In this document: positions 17,116 to 29,096 of the stretch, in pieces | Numbering within the stretch: the first letter of the stretch is position 1 | Layout: each line of letters opens with the position of its first letter | Source: an uncultured Hyphomonas sp. | Lineage (GTDB): Bacteria > Pseudomonadota > Alphaproteobacteria > Caulobacterales > Hyphomonadaceae | NCBI RefSeq assembly: GCF_963678195.1 | Contig: NZ_OY782759.1 | Location: forward strand, 2,976,001-3,040,000 | DNA: 64,000 bases | Reading direction: 5' to 3' | The notes under the pieces: model-generated | The model's input: the letters and a program-made list of their open reading frames with translations, nothing else | Databases searched by the model: none | What the model was told of the DNA's origin: nothing | Translations under genes and position numbers: made by a program

Positions 17116-17600
17116 GCCGGACCGAACTTTCCGCACAGCAAGCCGCCTTTTTCAAGCGGCTGAAAAGCGGCGAATGGGAACTGCCCCCGGGCATCCGCAA
17201 TCTCGGCATCCGCCCGGACCTGTGGCTGAAAGAGGTCAGCTATGGCCGCACGCTGTATGAGTGGCCGAACGAAGGCGACCGTGACATCAATGATGGCCGT
17301 GTCTTCGGCGGCTGGGTCGCAGGCCTGTCGGATCACATCGTCTCCATGACCATGGCCAGCGCGCTGGAAGACGGCGAATGGTTCACCACGATGGAACTGC
17401 AGACGCGCATCCTCCGCCCCGTCACGCATGGCCTGATCACGATCGAAGGCCGCCTCGTCAGCCGCGGCAGAACGACCGGCCTCGTCGAAGCCGACTGGCG
17501 CGACGAAAAAGGCCGTCACCTCGCCCGCATCACCGCAGCAAAAGCCATCCGTGAAATGACGGAATTGCGACCGGATGTTGCCTCTCAACTAGGGAAGTAG
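17112..17600 (+). CDS. Hot-dog thioesterase (PaaI-like)
   Basis: A 162-residue protein with a PaaI/4HBT-like central block: 'GRVFGGWVAGLSDHIVSM' replaces the usual HGGxxxxLxD helix, followed by 'TMELQTRILRPVTHGLITIEG' and 'GLVEADWRDEKGRHLARIT'. It probably cleaves an acyl-CoA; the substrate is unknown. The start overlaps csaA by four bases (ATGA). The 3' end overlaps the end of queA by 12 bases, tail to tail, so neither gene has a separate terminator here. Confidence 0.8.
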   Translation: MSRTELSAQQAAFFKRLKSGEWELPPGIRNLGIRPDLWLKEVSYGRTLYEWPNEGDRDINDGRVFGGWVAGLSDHIVSMTMASALEDGEWFTTMELQTRILRPVTHGLITIEGRLVSRGRTTGLVEADWRDEKGRHLARITAAKAIREMTELRPDVASQLGK

Positions 17601-18644
17601 CAGGCAGGCATCGCCGTAGGAATAGAAGCGATAATCGTTCGCGATGGCGTGGGCATAGGCTGCGCGCATGATCTCTGTTCCCATCAGGGCCGAGACCAGC
17701 ATGAACAGGCTGGAACCCGGCAGGTGGAAGTTTGTCACCAGCGCGTCCGTGCCCCGCACAGCGTCGCCGGGCTTCAGGAAGATGTCCGTCGGGCCGGTGG
17801 CCGGATGCAGCACACCCTCCGTATCCACACAGCTTTCCAGCGTACGCATGGCCGTTGTACCGACCGGCACCACCCGATAGCCTGAGGCGCGCGCCGCGTT
17901 CAAACGCTCCGCCGTCTCCGGCGTCAGGCGGCGCCATTCCTGATGCAGCCGGTTTTCTTCCAGCTGTTTCTCTTCCAGCGGCTTGAACGTGCCGAGGCCG
18001 ACATGCAGGCGCACGGTCTCCCGCACGAGACCCGCCGCATCGCACTCTGACAGGAGGCGCGGCGTGAAGTGCAGACCGGCCGTCGGCGCGGCAACGGACG
18101 CGGCATCTTCGCCTGCAAATTCGGTCTGATAGGTTTCCCGGTCTTTCGCATCTGCCGGGCGGCGCCGGGCGATATAGGGCGGCAGCGGCATGGCGCCGTG
18201 TTTGTCGAGCGCCGCGGTGAGCGCCTCGCCGGAAAGGGAGAAGCGCAGGCCGATCTCGCCGCCGTCATGATGACCGGTGATCTCAGCCGTAAAGCCTTCC
18301 GCGAAGATGATCGTATCGCCATCCTTCAGCCGCCTGCCCGGCCGGGCGAGCGCGCGCCAGCTGGCGGCGTCGATCCGCTCCGTCAGGTTCACATCGCAGG
18401 CAACGTCCTGCCCGATCTCATCACGCGCCGGGCGCACCCCTTTCAGGGCCGCGGGCAACACCCGCGTATCATTGAAGACGAGTACGTCACCGGCTGTCAG
18501 ATAGCGCGGCAGATCCCGCACACTGGCATCTTCCAGCCGCCCGTCCCCGTGCACGACCAGCAGCCGCGCAGAATCCTGCGGCTCCACCGGGCGCAGCGCA
18601 ATCAGCCGTTCAGGCAGGTCAAACTGGAATTGGCTCAGATCCAT
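17589..18644 (-). CDS. queA: S-adenosylmethionine:tRNA ribosyltransferase-isomerase
   Basis: Makes epoxyqueuosine in tRNA from preQ1, using S-adenosylmethionine as ribosyl donor. The 351-residue protein has 'MDLSQFQFDLPERLIALRP', 'DSARLLVVHGDGRLED', 'FNDTRVLPAALKG', 'MPLPPYIARR', 'YQTEFAG' and 'VAAPTAGLHFT', all QueA signatures. It is the last gene of the ssb-bla-gyrA-coaD-PPIase-queA run. Its partner tgt is not in this window beyond this point. Confidence 0.97.
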   Translation of the reverse strand: MDLSQFQFDLPERLIALRPVEPQDSARLLVVHGDGRLEDASVRDLPRYLTAGDVLVFNDTRVLPAALKGVRPARDEIGQDVACDVNLTERIDAASWRALARPGRRLKDGDTIIFAEGFTAEITGHHDGGEIGLRFSLSGEALTAALDKHGAMPLPPYIARRRPADAKDRETYQTEFAGEDAASVAAPTAGLHFTPRLLSECDAAGLVRETVRLHVGLGTFKPLEEKQLEENRLHQEWRRLTPETAERLNAARASGYRVVPVGTTAMRTLESCVDTEGVLHPATGPTDIFLKPGDAVRGTDALVTNFHLPGSSLFMLVSALMGTEIMRAAYAHAIANDYRFYSYGDACLLLP

Positions 18645-18698
18645 GGGGCGCCCGTCTCGCAGAAAGCCGCGCGCCGCGCAACAAGACCTGTGCAGGCC

Positions 18699-19601
18699 TT
18701 ACTCGCTGACAACCGCAGGCACGGACGGCAGCGAGCAGACATCGATGTCGTCCTTGTCGGCCACACTGGCCAGGAACAACGGCCCATCCGTCCGCTCAAC
18801 CCAGACCTCCGGACGCTCTCCTTCAGGCAGATCCGCGGCGATCTTCGCCGACTTGAGAATATCCGGATTGGTAACCAGTCCATCGCGGGCTTCCGGTCCA
18901 TGCTTGATGGCCTTCACGACGTCTTCGCCAACCACCACACGCCCCCAGGCTGTGTATTTGCGGTCGAGATGTTCTGCCTGTCCGCGCATCAGAAAGAATT
19001 GCGAATTGGCGGAGTTCGGGTCGTCGGACCGGGCAGTGGAGACCATCCCTTTGCAGTGCGGAATGTAACTCTCAACCATGCCGTCGACCGACATTTCTGC
19101 GAAGAAGCTCGCCTGTGTCCCGATCGGGAAGCCCTTGATATAACCGAATTTCGCCGTGTCTTCCGGACCAATCGTGGCCTCAAGCGGCATCGTTGCCGGA
19201 TCGCGCCGGAACGTGAATTCACCCTCAATATTCGGCAGCCCCGAATCCTCGCCCTTGAGCGCGAAAATATCGCCGCCCTGCGCCATGAAATGATCAATCA
19301 CACGGTGGAAACTGGTGCCATCGAAATCGCCGGACCGGATGATCGTCGAAAACTGCTTGTAGTGTTTCGGCGCGACCTCCGGAAACGCTTCGATCAGGAC
19401 GCGGCCCTTGGTCGTATCGAAGATGAAGAGGTTCTCAGGATCGACCGGGCGCCAATTGTCCGGATCCGCCTTGGCCTGTGCCACAGTCATTTCAGCCGGA
19501 GGCGTCGCCTCCGCCGCATCCTCAGCGCTTGCCACAAAGGACAGGGCCAAAGCGGAGGCCGCGAGGGCCAGGGACGCAAATTTCAGGGGGGCCAGGGTCA
19601 T
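18699..19601 (-). CDS. Exported cyclophilin-type peptidyl-prolyl isomerase
   Basis: Cyclophilin of about 300 residues that catalyses cis-trans isomerisation at proline. The start at 19601 gives a clear signal peptide (MTLAPLKFASLALAASALAL, cut near VASA-E) and has GGAG upstream. The cyclophilin core shows 'FDTTKGRVLIEAFPEVAPKH', 'DGTSFHRVIDHFMAQGGD', 'GMVSTARSDDPNSANSQFF' and 'LDRKYTAWGRVVVGEDVV'. A roughly 60-residue insertion follows MAQGGD. It is probably periplasmic. The position between coaD and queA is common in alphaproteobacteria. Confidence 0.93.
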   Translation of the reverse strand: MTLAPLKFASLALAASALALSFVASAEDAAEATPPAEMTVAQAKADPDNWRPVDPENLFIFDTTKGRVLIEAFPEVAPKHYKQFSTIIRSGDFDGTSFHRVIDHFMAQGGDIFALKGEDSGLPNIEGEFTFRRDPATMPLEATIGPEDTAKFGYIKGFPIGTQASFFAEMSVDGMVESYIPHCKGMVSTARSDDPNSANSQFFLMRGQAEHLDRKYTAWGRVVVGEDVVKAIKHGPEARDGLVTNPDILKSAKIAADLPEGERPEVWVERTDGPLFLASVADKDDIDVCSLPSVPAVVSE

Positions 19602-19713
19602 GGTACGCAACGTCTCCATCCGGGCGCACGAACGGCGCCATGTGCTGCCCGTAATGTCAGGCATCACCTGTCAGGTTTCAACGGTTTGAGACAGTTTGTC
19701 CGTCGCGCAGGGA

Positions 19714-20211
19714 TTACTTCCCGTACTTTTCCATCAGGGCGCGCTTCACATCCGGAGTCAGGAAGGGCGTGATGTCGCCGCCGAGGCTGGCAATTTCCTT
19801 CACGAGACGCGATGCCACAGCCTGATGGCGCACATCGGCCATGAGAAAGACCGTCTCAATGTCCGGATTGAGCTGCTCGTTCATCGCGGTCATCTGGAAT
19901 TCGTATTCGAAGTCCTGAACCGCCCGCAGGCCGCGAACAATGATCTGCGCGCCGCAGGCTTCGGCGAATTTCATGAGCAGGCCGTGCATCGGCATGACCT
20001 TGATGTCCGCCAGGCCCGGCCCGTTCAGTTTCTCACATTCAGAGCGCACCATTTCAACGCGTTCTTCCAGCGAAAACAACGGCTTCTTGGCTTCATTGAT
20101 CGCCACGCCAATAATGAGCGTGTCGACCAGTTTGCGCGCCCGGCCAATGATGTCGATATGGCCAATAGTCGGGGGGTCGAATGTTCCCGGATACAATCCA
20201 ACGCGGTGCAT
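19714..20211 (-). CDS. coaD: Phosphopantetheine adenylyltransferase
   Basis: Adenylates 4'-phosphopantetheine, the penultimate step of coenzyme A synthesis. The 165-residue protein has 'YPGTFDPPTIGHIDII' (the TxGH nucleotidyltransferase motif), 'IIVRGLRAVQDFEYEFQM' and 'ISSSLVKEIA'-like 'VASRLVKEIASLGGD'. Length is normal. It starts 41 bases after gyrA on the same strand and is likely co-transcribed with it. Confidence 0.97.
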   Translation of the reverse strand: MHRVGLYPGTFDPPTIGHIDIIGRARKLVDTLIIGVAINEAKKPLFSLEERVEMVRSECEKLNGPGLADIKVMPMHGLLMKFAEACGAQIIVRGLRAVQDFEYEFQMTAMNEQLNPDIETVFLMADVRHQAVASRLVKEIASLGGDITPFLTPDVKRALMEKYGK

Positions 20212-20252
20212 GGCAGCCCTCCCCGGCCCTGTTATTCGTACAACAGCGGCGC

Positions 20253-23045
20253 TTACTCAGCGCCGCCGCCCTCCTCAATAACGTTTTCAGCGTCTTCCAC
20301 AAGGCGAGCGACCGAAACAACCCGCTCACCTTCCGCCGTACGGAGCACCCAGACACCGCCCGTAGACCGGCCAGCAATGCGGATCTGATCCACCGGCGTG
20401 CGGATCAGCTGGCCGCCATCGGTGACAAGCATGACCTGGTCTCCATCATCGACCGGGAAGGACTGGGCCACTTTCTTGACCGGGCCCTTCTTCTTGTCGC
20501 GGCCCCAGATATTCTGCGCGACAAGGCCTTTGCCGCCCCGGCCGGTGACGCGGTAGTCATAAGCGGAGGAGCGCTTGCCCATGCCATCATCGGCGATGGT
20601 CAGGACAAACTCCTCTGCAGCGCCGAGTTCGGCTAGGCGCTCAGTGGACAGGGAGGCCTCTTCGGTGGTCTCGTCGTCATCGTCGGACACCTCTTCTTCC
20701 TCGCCCGTCGCAGCACGGCGCATGGCAGCGGCGTGCTTGAGATAGGCGCGCGCCTCTTCGGAGGTGACGTCCACATGGCGCAGGATGCCCATGGAGATGA
20801 CTTCATCGCCATCGGCCAGACGGATGCCGCGGACACCGGTGGAGTTACGGCCTGCAAAGACCCGTACGTCCGTCGCCTGGAAACGAATACACTGGCCGAG
20901 CGCCGTGGTCAGCAGGATGTCATCCTTCTCGGAACAGATCTTCACGCTGACAATGCCGTCATCGGCATCTTCTTCCAGCTTCATCGCGATCTTGCCGTTG
21001 CGGTTGACGCGGATGAACTCTGACAGCTTGTTCCGGCGGACATTGCCTGTCTTGGTGGCGAACATGACGTCCAGCTCGTTGCGGGACTCTTCATCGTCCG
21101 GCAGCGGCATGACGCTCTCGATGCGTTCATCGGCGGCCAGCGGGAAAATGTTGACCAGCGCCTTGCCGCGCGAGGTCGGCCCACCGACCGGCAGGCGCCA
21201 CACCTTCTCCTTGTAGACCATGCCGGCCGACGAGAAGAACAACATCTCCGTATGCGTCGTGGCCGAGAAGAGCTGGACGACGAAATCGTCCTCCTTCATC
21301 GACACGCCGGAACGGCCCTTGCCGCCGCGATGCTGGGTCCGGTAGGTCGAGAGCGGCGTCCGCTTGACGTAGCCGCCATGCGTAACCGTGACGACCATGT
21401 CTTCGACCTCGATGAGGTCCTCGTCTTCCATGTCGATGCCGCCGGCGGTGAATTCCGAACGGCGCGGCACGGCGAACTTCTCTTTCACCTCGGCCAGCTC
21501 CGCCTTGATGATGTCGCGAATGCGCGGGCGGGAGCGGAGAATGTCGAGATAGTCAGCAATCTTTTCCGACAAGCCCTTGGCTTCATTGCCGATTTCATCC
21601 CGGCCAAGACCGGTGAGGCGCGACAGTTGCAGCGCGAGAATAGCGCGGGCCTGCTCGTCCGACAGGTAGATCGTATCGCCTTCGCCCTTGCGCGTGCGGC
21701 GGTCTGCGATCAGGTCCAGCAGCGGCCCCATATCCATGACCGGCCAGGCCTTGGCAAGCAGCTGCTCGCGGGCCGTGTTCGGGTCAGGCGAGTGGCGGAT
21801 AATGCGGATGACTTCGTCAATGTTGGCGACGGCCATGGCGAGGCCGACAAGGACGTGAGCCCGGTCGCGTGCCTTGTTCAGGTCATGCTTGGTGCGGCGG
21901 ACAACGACTTCCTGACGGAACGCAACGAAGCAATCGAGCACCTTGCGCAGATTCATCAGTTCCGGCCGGCCGCCATTCAGCGCCAGCATGTTCACCGGGA
22001 ACGAGTTCTGCATCTGGCTGAAGCGGTAAAGCTGGTTCAGCACGACGTCAGCGCTGGCGTCCTTCTTCACCTCGATCACGACGCGGATACCGTGCCGGTC
22101 GGATTCGTCACGCAGGTCGGCAATCCCCTCGATCCGCTTTTCGCGCACGAGTTCGGCAATCTTGGTGATCATCGCAGCCTTGTTCACCTGATAGGGAATC
22201 TCGGTGACGATGATGGCCTGGCGTCCGTTTCGGGCTTCTTCAATATCGGTCTTGGCCCGGACGATCACGCTGCCGCGCCCCGTCAGCAGGGCCTTGCGGG
22301 ACCCCGACATGCCCATAATGAGGCCGCCGGTCGGGAAATCCGGACCGGGGACGATTTCGCACAGCGCATCGTCATCGATCTCCGGATCGTCGATCACGGC
22401 AATCGTCGCATCGACGACTTCACCCAGATTGTGCGGCGGGATGTTCGTCGCCATGCCGACCGCGATGCCGCCGCCGCCATTGACCAGAAGGTTCGGGAAC
22501 TGGGCCGGGAGGACAATCGGTTCCTGCTGGGACCCGTCATAGGTGTCCTGGAAGTCGACCGTATCCTTTTCGATGTCAGCCAGCAGATGCGTCGCCGCCT
22601 TCATCATCCGGGATTCGGTGTAACGCATGGCGGCCGGCGGATCATTGTCGATCGAGCCGAAATTGCCCTGACCGTCGACCAGCGGCAGCCCCATCGAGAA
22701 GGGCTGCGCCATCCGCACGAGCGCGTCATAGATCGCGCTGTCGCCGTGGGGGTGGTAGTTACCCATCACGGCACCGACGATGTTGGCGGATTTCTTGTAG
22801 GGTTTGTCCGGCGTGTTCCCGTTCACCTGCATAGCATACAGGATGCGCCGGTGGACCGGCTTCAGGCCATCGCGCACATCCGGCAGCGCCCGGCTGACGA
22901 TCACGCTCATCGCATAGTCGAGATAGGAGCTTCTCAGCTCCGATTCGATGGAAATCGGTTCAATCCCGTCCGGCAGGCCGGCGCCGCCCCCACCGCCATT
23001 TTCGGGGGTTTCCGGGTCTTCCGGAGGGGTTGTCTGGTCGCTCAT
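20253..23045 (-). CDS. gyrA: DNA gyrase subunit A
   Basis: DNA breakage-reunion subunit of gyrase (930 residues). The quinolone-resistance region reads '[16 protein letters not shown]', with Ser and Asp at the positions equal to E. coli 83 and 87, so it is of the susceptible type. The catalytic Tyr is in 'PAAMRYTE'. The C-terminal wrapping domain has the GyrA box 'QHRGGKG' and blade repeats such as 'GRGGKGLVA'. A Glu/Asp-rich loop ([16 protein letters not shown]) sits between blades. The N-terminus has a Gly/Pro/Glu-rich extension of about 25 residues, which explains part of the extra length over E. coli. Confidence 0.98.
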   Translation of the reverse strand: MSDQTTPPEDPETPENGGGGGAGLPDGIEPISIESELRSSYLDYAMSVIVSRALPDVRDGLKPVHRRILYAMQVNGNTPDKPYKKSANIVGAVMGNYHPHGDSAIYDALVRMAQPFSMGLPLVDGQGNFGSIDNDPPAAMRYTESRMMKAATHLLADIEKDTVDFQDTYDGSQQEPIVLPAQFPNLLVNGGGGIAVGMATNIPPHNLGEVVDATIAVIDDPEIDDDALCEIVPGPDFPTGGLIMGMSGSRKALLTGRGSVIVRAKTDIEEARNGRQAIIVTEIPYQVNKAAMITKIAELVREKRIEGIADLRDESDRHGIRVVIEVKKDASADVVLNQLYRFSQMQNSFPVNMLALNGGRPELMNLRKVLDCFVAFRQEVVVRRTKHDLNKARDRAHVLVGLAMAVANIDEVIRIIRHSPDPNTAREQLLAKAWPVMDMGPLLDLIADRRTRKGEGDTIYLSDEQARAILALQLSRLTGLGRDEIGNEAKGLSEKIADYLDILRSRPRIRDIIKAELAEVKEKFAVPRRSEFTAGGIDMEDEDLIEVEDMVVTVTHGGYVKRTPLSTYRTQHRGGKGRSGVSMKEDDFVVQLFSATTHTEMLFFSSAGMVYKEKVWRLPVGGPTSRGKALVNIFPLAADERIESVMPLPDDEESRNELDVMFATKTGNVRRNKLSEFIRVNRNGKIAMKLEEDADDGIVSVKICSEKDDILLTTALGQCIRFQATDVRVFAGRNSTGVRGIRLADGDEVISMGILRHVDVTSEEARAYLKHAAAMRRAATGEEEEVSDDDDETTEEASLSTERLAELGAAEEFVLTIADDGMGKRSSAYDYRVTGRGGKGLVAQNIWGRDKKKGPVKKVAQSFPVDDGDQVMLVTDGGQLIRTPVDQIRIAGRSTGGVWVLRTAEGERVVSVARLVEDAENVIEEGGGAE

Positions 23046-23114
23046 GAGAAACTCGTGTCAGCTGCAGAGGGCGCGCGGGAATCGCGCTTCAGAATCTTAC
23101 CGTTTTGTCTAGCA

Positions 23115-23150
23115 TTTCGGGGCGCCAAAACAAACCTGAAAGCCCCGAAA
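23115..23150 (-). other. Inverted repeat in the gyrA leader
   Basis: Perfect 9-bp arms TTTCGGGGC (23115-23123) and GCCCCGAAA (23142-23150) with an 18-base loop. They lie between the beta-lactamase stop (23194) and the gyrA start (23045). A run of seven T on the minus strand lies before the hairpin (about 23172-23178), not after it, so it is not a typical terminator of the bla message. It could be a leader hairpin of gyrA. Confidence 0.45.
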
Positions 23151-23193
23151 ATTGCAGTGATTCCGGGGTAAAAAAACGGTTTTACAACAAGGC

Positions 23194-24033
23194 TCAGGGC
23201 GCGGGCAGCGCCCCGATATCCACAAGCGCCTGCCGCACAGCCGCCGGACGCTTCGGAATGTCCGTTTCCGGGGTGTCGATATCCATGTCGAAGGCGAACA
23301 CATAGGTGCCCGGCACGGCCCCGCTGCCCTGTTCCAGCCAGCCGACATACCAGCCGATGTCCTGCGCTTCATCGCTGCTATACCAGCCGGTTTTGGCGTA
23401 AAGGCGCCAATCTTCGCCCTCGTCCGCCAGCATGACCGGAACGGCAAGGTCATAGGTCCGCGCCGAAAGGGGCAGCTCCCGCTGCACCAATCGCGTCAGA
23501 AAGCTCACCTGCTCGCGCGCCGAGATGCGGAGCGGGCCTTTCAGCCAATAGGTCGTTAAGTCCTCAGGCGCGCCTGTGTCAGCGTTTCCGTAGCCGAATG
23601 CTTCCAACCAGTCATGCAGGGCCTTGCTGCCGATGCGCGGCGTGATCGTCTGGTAGATCCAGACGGTCGAATGACGGAAAGCGTCGGCCAGCGTCTGGCT
23701 CTCATTCCAGGCCGGCACGAACCGCGCCTGCCCGTCCCACTCAAACCATTCGTCGGGGCCGGAAACCGCGCCGGTCTCAATGGCGATCAGCGTATGCGGG
23801 ATCTTGGAGGTGGAGGCGGCGACGAAGCGCCGGTCTACCCGGTCGCCGCCGCTGGACCAGGTCGCCCCATCTTCCAGCCGCACGATGAGCATCGCGGACC
23901 GTGACGGGTCCACGCCTGCTTTTTCGACAGAGGCTTCAAGGCTTTGCGGCGCAGTACCGGACACCGGCATTGCGCACGCTGCAAGCAGAATGGCCGATAC
24001 CGCCAGAAGTGGCCGGAGCAATGCCCTGACCAT
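23194..24033 (-). CDS. Class D (OXA-type) beta-lactamase lipoprotein
   Basis: Serine beta-lactamase of 279 residues. All class D signatures are present with normal spacing: S74-T-S-K77 (active Ser and carbamylatable Lys), S122-T-V124, Y148-G-N150 and K214-T-G216, followed by 'WYVGWLE'. The signal ends in L-A-A-C20, so the enzyme is probably a lipid-anchored periplasmic protein. The gene begins 11 bases after ssb, so it should be read from the ssb promoter, which carries a LexA box. Base composition is like its neighbours, so it looks resident rather than recently acquired. The substrate profile cannot be predicted. Confidence 0.9.
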   Translation of the reverse strand: MVRALLRPLLAVSAILLAACAMPVSGTAPQSLEASVEKAGVDPSRSAMLIVRLEDGATWSSGGDRVDRRFVAASTSKIPHTLIAIETGAVSGPDEWFEWDGQARFVPAWNESQTLADAFRHSTVWIYQTITPRIGSKALHDWLEAFGYGNADTGAPEDLTTYWLKGPLRISAREQVSFLTRLVQRELPLSARTYDLAVPVMLADEGEDWRLYAKTGWYSSDEAQDIGWYVGWLEQGSGAVPGTYVFAFDMDIDTPETDIPKRPAAVRQALVDIGALPAP

Positions 24034-24044
24034 GCCGGGCCGCC

Positions 24045-24527
24045 TTAGAACGGGATCTCGTCGTCGAGATCGTGGCTGGCAAAGCTTTCCTGCGGGCCGC
24101 TCATCTGGCGGGCACCGCCGCCACCTTGCGAATAGCCACCGAAATCGCCGCCGGCAGACCGGCCGCCGCCTTCACCGCGGCTGTCGAGCATGGTCAGCGT
24201 GGAATTGAAGCCGCGCAGCACAACCTCGGTCGTGTAGCGGTCCTGGCCTTCCTTGTCCTGCCATTTGCGGGTTTCGAGCTGGCCCTCAATGTAGAGTTTC
24301 GAGCCCTTCTTCACATAGTTCTGAACCACGCGGACAAGGCCTTCACTGAACACGGCGATCCGGTGCCATTCGGTTTTTTCGCGGCGCTCGCCTGTATTCT
24401 TGTCTTTCCAGGTTTCGGACGTCGCGAGCGAGAAGCTGGCGACCTGCCCACCATTCTGGAACTGGCGAACCTCAGGGTCCTGCCCGACATTCCCGACGAG
24501 AATGACCTTGTTTACCGATCCTGCCAT
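24045..24527 (-). CDS. ssb: Single-stranded DNA-binding protein
   Basis: Coats single-stranded DNA in replication, recombination and repair. The start at 24527 gives [19 protein letters not shown], with GGAGCG upstream; a frame to 24560 would add 11 non-conserved residues. The OB fold occupies about residues 1-105. A Gly/Arg/Ser-rich linker follows, and the C-terminal acidic tip is D-L-D-D-E-I-P-F, the site used to recruit partner proteins. A promoter and a LexA box lie upstream (24606-24655). ssb heads the run toward bla and gyrA. Confidence 0.97.
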   Translation of the reverse strand: MAGSVNKVILVGNVGQDPEVRQFQNGGQVASFSLATSETWKDKNTGERREKTEWHRIAVFSEGLVRVVQNYVKKGSKLYIEGQLETRKWQDKEGQDRYTTEVVLRGFNSTLTMLDSRGEGGGRSAGGDFGGYSQGGGGARQMSGPQESFASHDLDDEIPF

Positions 24528-24605
24528 GACTTCGCTCCGATCATTCTGCTTCCGAATCAAGCCGACATCATATCGCCGATCCTTTCGGCTGTCGCGACCC
24601 GATCA

Positions 24606-24634
24606 TCTGTATCCACAGAGGATCACCGCGTCAA
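24606..24634 (-). promoter_or_regulatory. Putative sigma-70-type promoter of ssb
   Basis: On the minus strand TTGACG (24634-24629) and TACAGA (24611-24606) are separated by exactly 17 bases. The transcript would begin near 24600, about 73 bases before the ssb start. The LexA box lies six bases upstream of the -35 element. Confidence 0.55.
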
Positions 24635-24640
24635 GAAAAC

Positions 24641-24655
24641 GTTCTTTGTTTGTTC
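24641..24655 (+). promoter_or_regulatory. LexA (SOS) box upstream of ssb
   Basis: GTTC TTTGTTT GTTC is an exact match to the alphaproteobacterial LexA direct repeat GTTC-N7-GTTC. It lies just upstream of the ssb promoter, and 160 bases before the PAP2 gene on the other strand. Repression of ssb, and by read-through of the beta-lactamase gene, is inferred. Confidence 0.8.
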
Positions 24656-24814
24656 TCTCTTTTGTGAATATCCCTTCCTGTCCCCGGATTCAGCTAAATA
24701 GCCCCCCATCAGTTTGTCGCTGAGGAGGGAATCCCAAACAGATCCCCCCTGAAAATTCAAGAATTCGAAGGTGTTCGATACGGCTTCTTAAGCGACATAC
24801 GGTACCTGTTCGGC

Positions 24815-25906
24815 ATGACTGACCGCAGCCTCATCGCCACAAAACCGACCTGGTTCGCAGCCGCGCGTCTGGCGCCGCCACAATCCGAGCTGCGGATGCT
24901 GGCACCGGTCTTTGCCGGACTGGCTGCCTGGCTACTGCTTGCGACAATTCTGAAGAATACAATCCATGGCATTGATGGCGCCACGGCCACTCTGACCCCG
25001 GCCTATTACGGTTATGCGATACGAAATTCGACACTGTTCTTCGAAGGCGTCCTGATAATCGGCCTTCTGAAGCTTGCCCTGCAGATCCATCAGGACGGTC
25101 TCGCCGGCCTGACAGACAGGCTCTGGTCACGCCACCATAAAACCTTGACGGCAGCCCCCGTCATGTTTGTTGCGGGGGTGGCCTCCTTCGGGGTGCTGAT
25201 GTCATCTTATACTACGGTGAAAGTCCGCATTCCTTCCGTCATCCCGTTTGCCTGGGACAATACATTTGCCTCGCTGGACGCAGCCCTCTTCTTCGGCACA
25301 GACCCGTGGAAGGTCTTCGGATGGATCTATGAGATTCCCGCGCTGCTTCGTACCGTGGATTTCCTCTATGATTTGTGGGCGGTGCTGCTGGTTGGTAGCT
25401 GGATAACCTGTTTCGTCGCTGGCGGGATCGATCCTGCCCGGCGGCTCCGCTATTGCCTGTCGCTAATGATGACCTGGTTCATCGGTGGCAACCTGATCGC
25501 CCTGCTGTTCTCGTCCGCAGGCCCCTGTTTTTACGAACATGTCGGCGCAGATCCAGCCCGCTATTCTGAACTGATGACGCATCTGCGCACCCTGCCTGAC
25601 CTGCGTGCGCCCGGCATGCAGGACATGTTATGGCAGACATTCGAGCAGGATGGTCTTGGCATCGGTGGCATCTCGGCCCTGCCCAGCATGCACTGCGCCA
25701 CTGCCTTCCTGTATATCCTGATGTTCGGACGGACACGGGTCTGGCGGATGGTTACTTCAGCTTACTTCCTGGTGATCCTGTTTGGCTCCGTCATTCTTGG
25801 TTGGCACTATCTGGTCGATGGCCTTGCTGGCGCCGCGGTCGCATTTGCATGCTGGAAGCTCAGCCGGCTCATCGTCGCGCGAGTCTATCCTGCTGAGAAA
25901 AATTAG
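24815..25906 (+). CDS. PAP2-superfamily integral membrane enzyme (AUR1/IPC-synthase-like motifs)
   Basis: A 363-residue multi-pass membrane protein with about seven hydrophobic segments. The C-terminal half carries PAP2-type catalytic motifs: '[15 protein letters not shown]' with His in PSMH, and '[13 protein letters not shown]' with His and Asp in HYLVD. PSMH and HYxVD are the forms seen in the PAP2_3 group, which includes inositol-phosphorylceramide synthases. A lipid phosphatase or head-group transferase is likely; which one cannot be told. It stands between ssb and uvrA, genes that are usually direct divergent neighbours, so it looks like an insertion that split a shared SOS promoter. Confidence 0.8.
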   Translation: MTDRSLIATKPTWFAAARLAPPQSELRMLAPVFAGLAAWLLLATILKNTIHGIDGATATLTPAYYGYAIRNSTLFFEGVLIIGLLKLALQIHQDGLAGLTDRLWSRHHKTLTAAPVMFVAGVASFGVLMSSYTTVKVRIPSVIPFAWDNTFASLDAALFFGTDPWKVFGWIYEIPALLRTVDFLYDLWAVLLVGSWITCFVAGGIDPARRLRYCLSLMMTWFIGGNLIALLFSSAGPCFYEHVGADPARYSELMTHLRTLPDLRAPGMQDMLWQTFEQDGLGIGGISALPSMHCATAFLYILMFGRTRVWRMVTSAYFLVILFGSVILGWHYLVDGLAGAAVAFACWKLSRLIVARVYPAEKN

Positions 25907-25922
25907 CTGCGCACGCAGTAGT

Positions 25923-25937
25923 GTTCCCATTTCGTTC
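25923..25937 (+). promoter_or_regulatory. LexA (SOS) box upstream of uvrA
   Basis: GTTC CCATTTC GTTC matches GTTC-N7-GTTC exactly. It lies 98 bases before the uvrA start, in the 128-base gap after the PAP2 gene, where the promoter must be. uvrA is a standard SOS gene, which supports the site. Confidence 0.82.
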
Positions 25938-26034
25938 TTGCTGTAAATCTGGACTCGCGCCACACATACGCACTAGCAAACAATCCACTTCCGTTTTGCA
26001 GTCGTAACGAGCAAGAAGCCCGAAAGTCTCCTCT

Positions 26035-29082
<3,048 letters not shown>

Positions 29083-29096
29083 CGGCTGGCCGCGCC

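Noticed and set aside
20250-23171. Long open frames on the plus strand opposite gyrA, and similar ones opposite ileS, the DEAD-box gene and the M1 peptidase gene
   Set aside because: They mirror the codon pattern of well-supported GC-rich genes on the other strand and show no family motif.
25234-25241. GTCATCCC inside the PAP2 gene as another REPIN-like copy
   Set aside because: A single end with no hairpin and no matching GGGATGAC nearby; it encodes part of a membrane segment.
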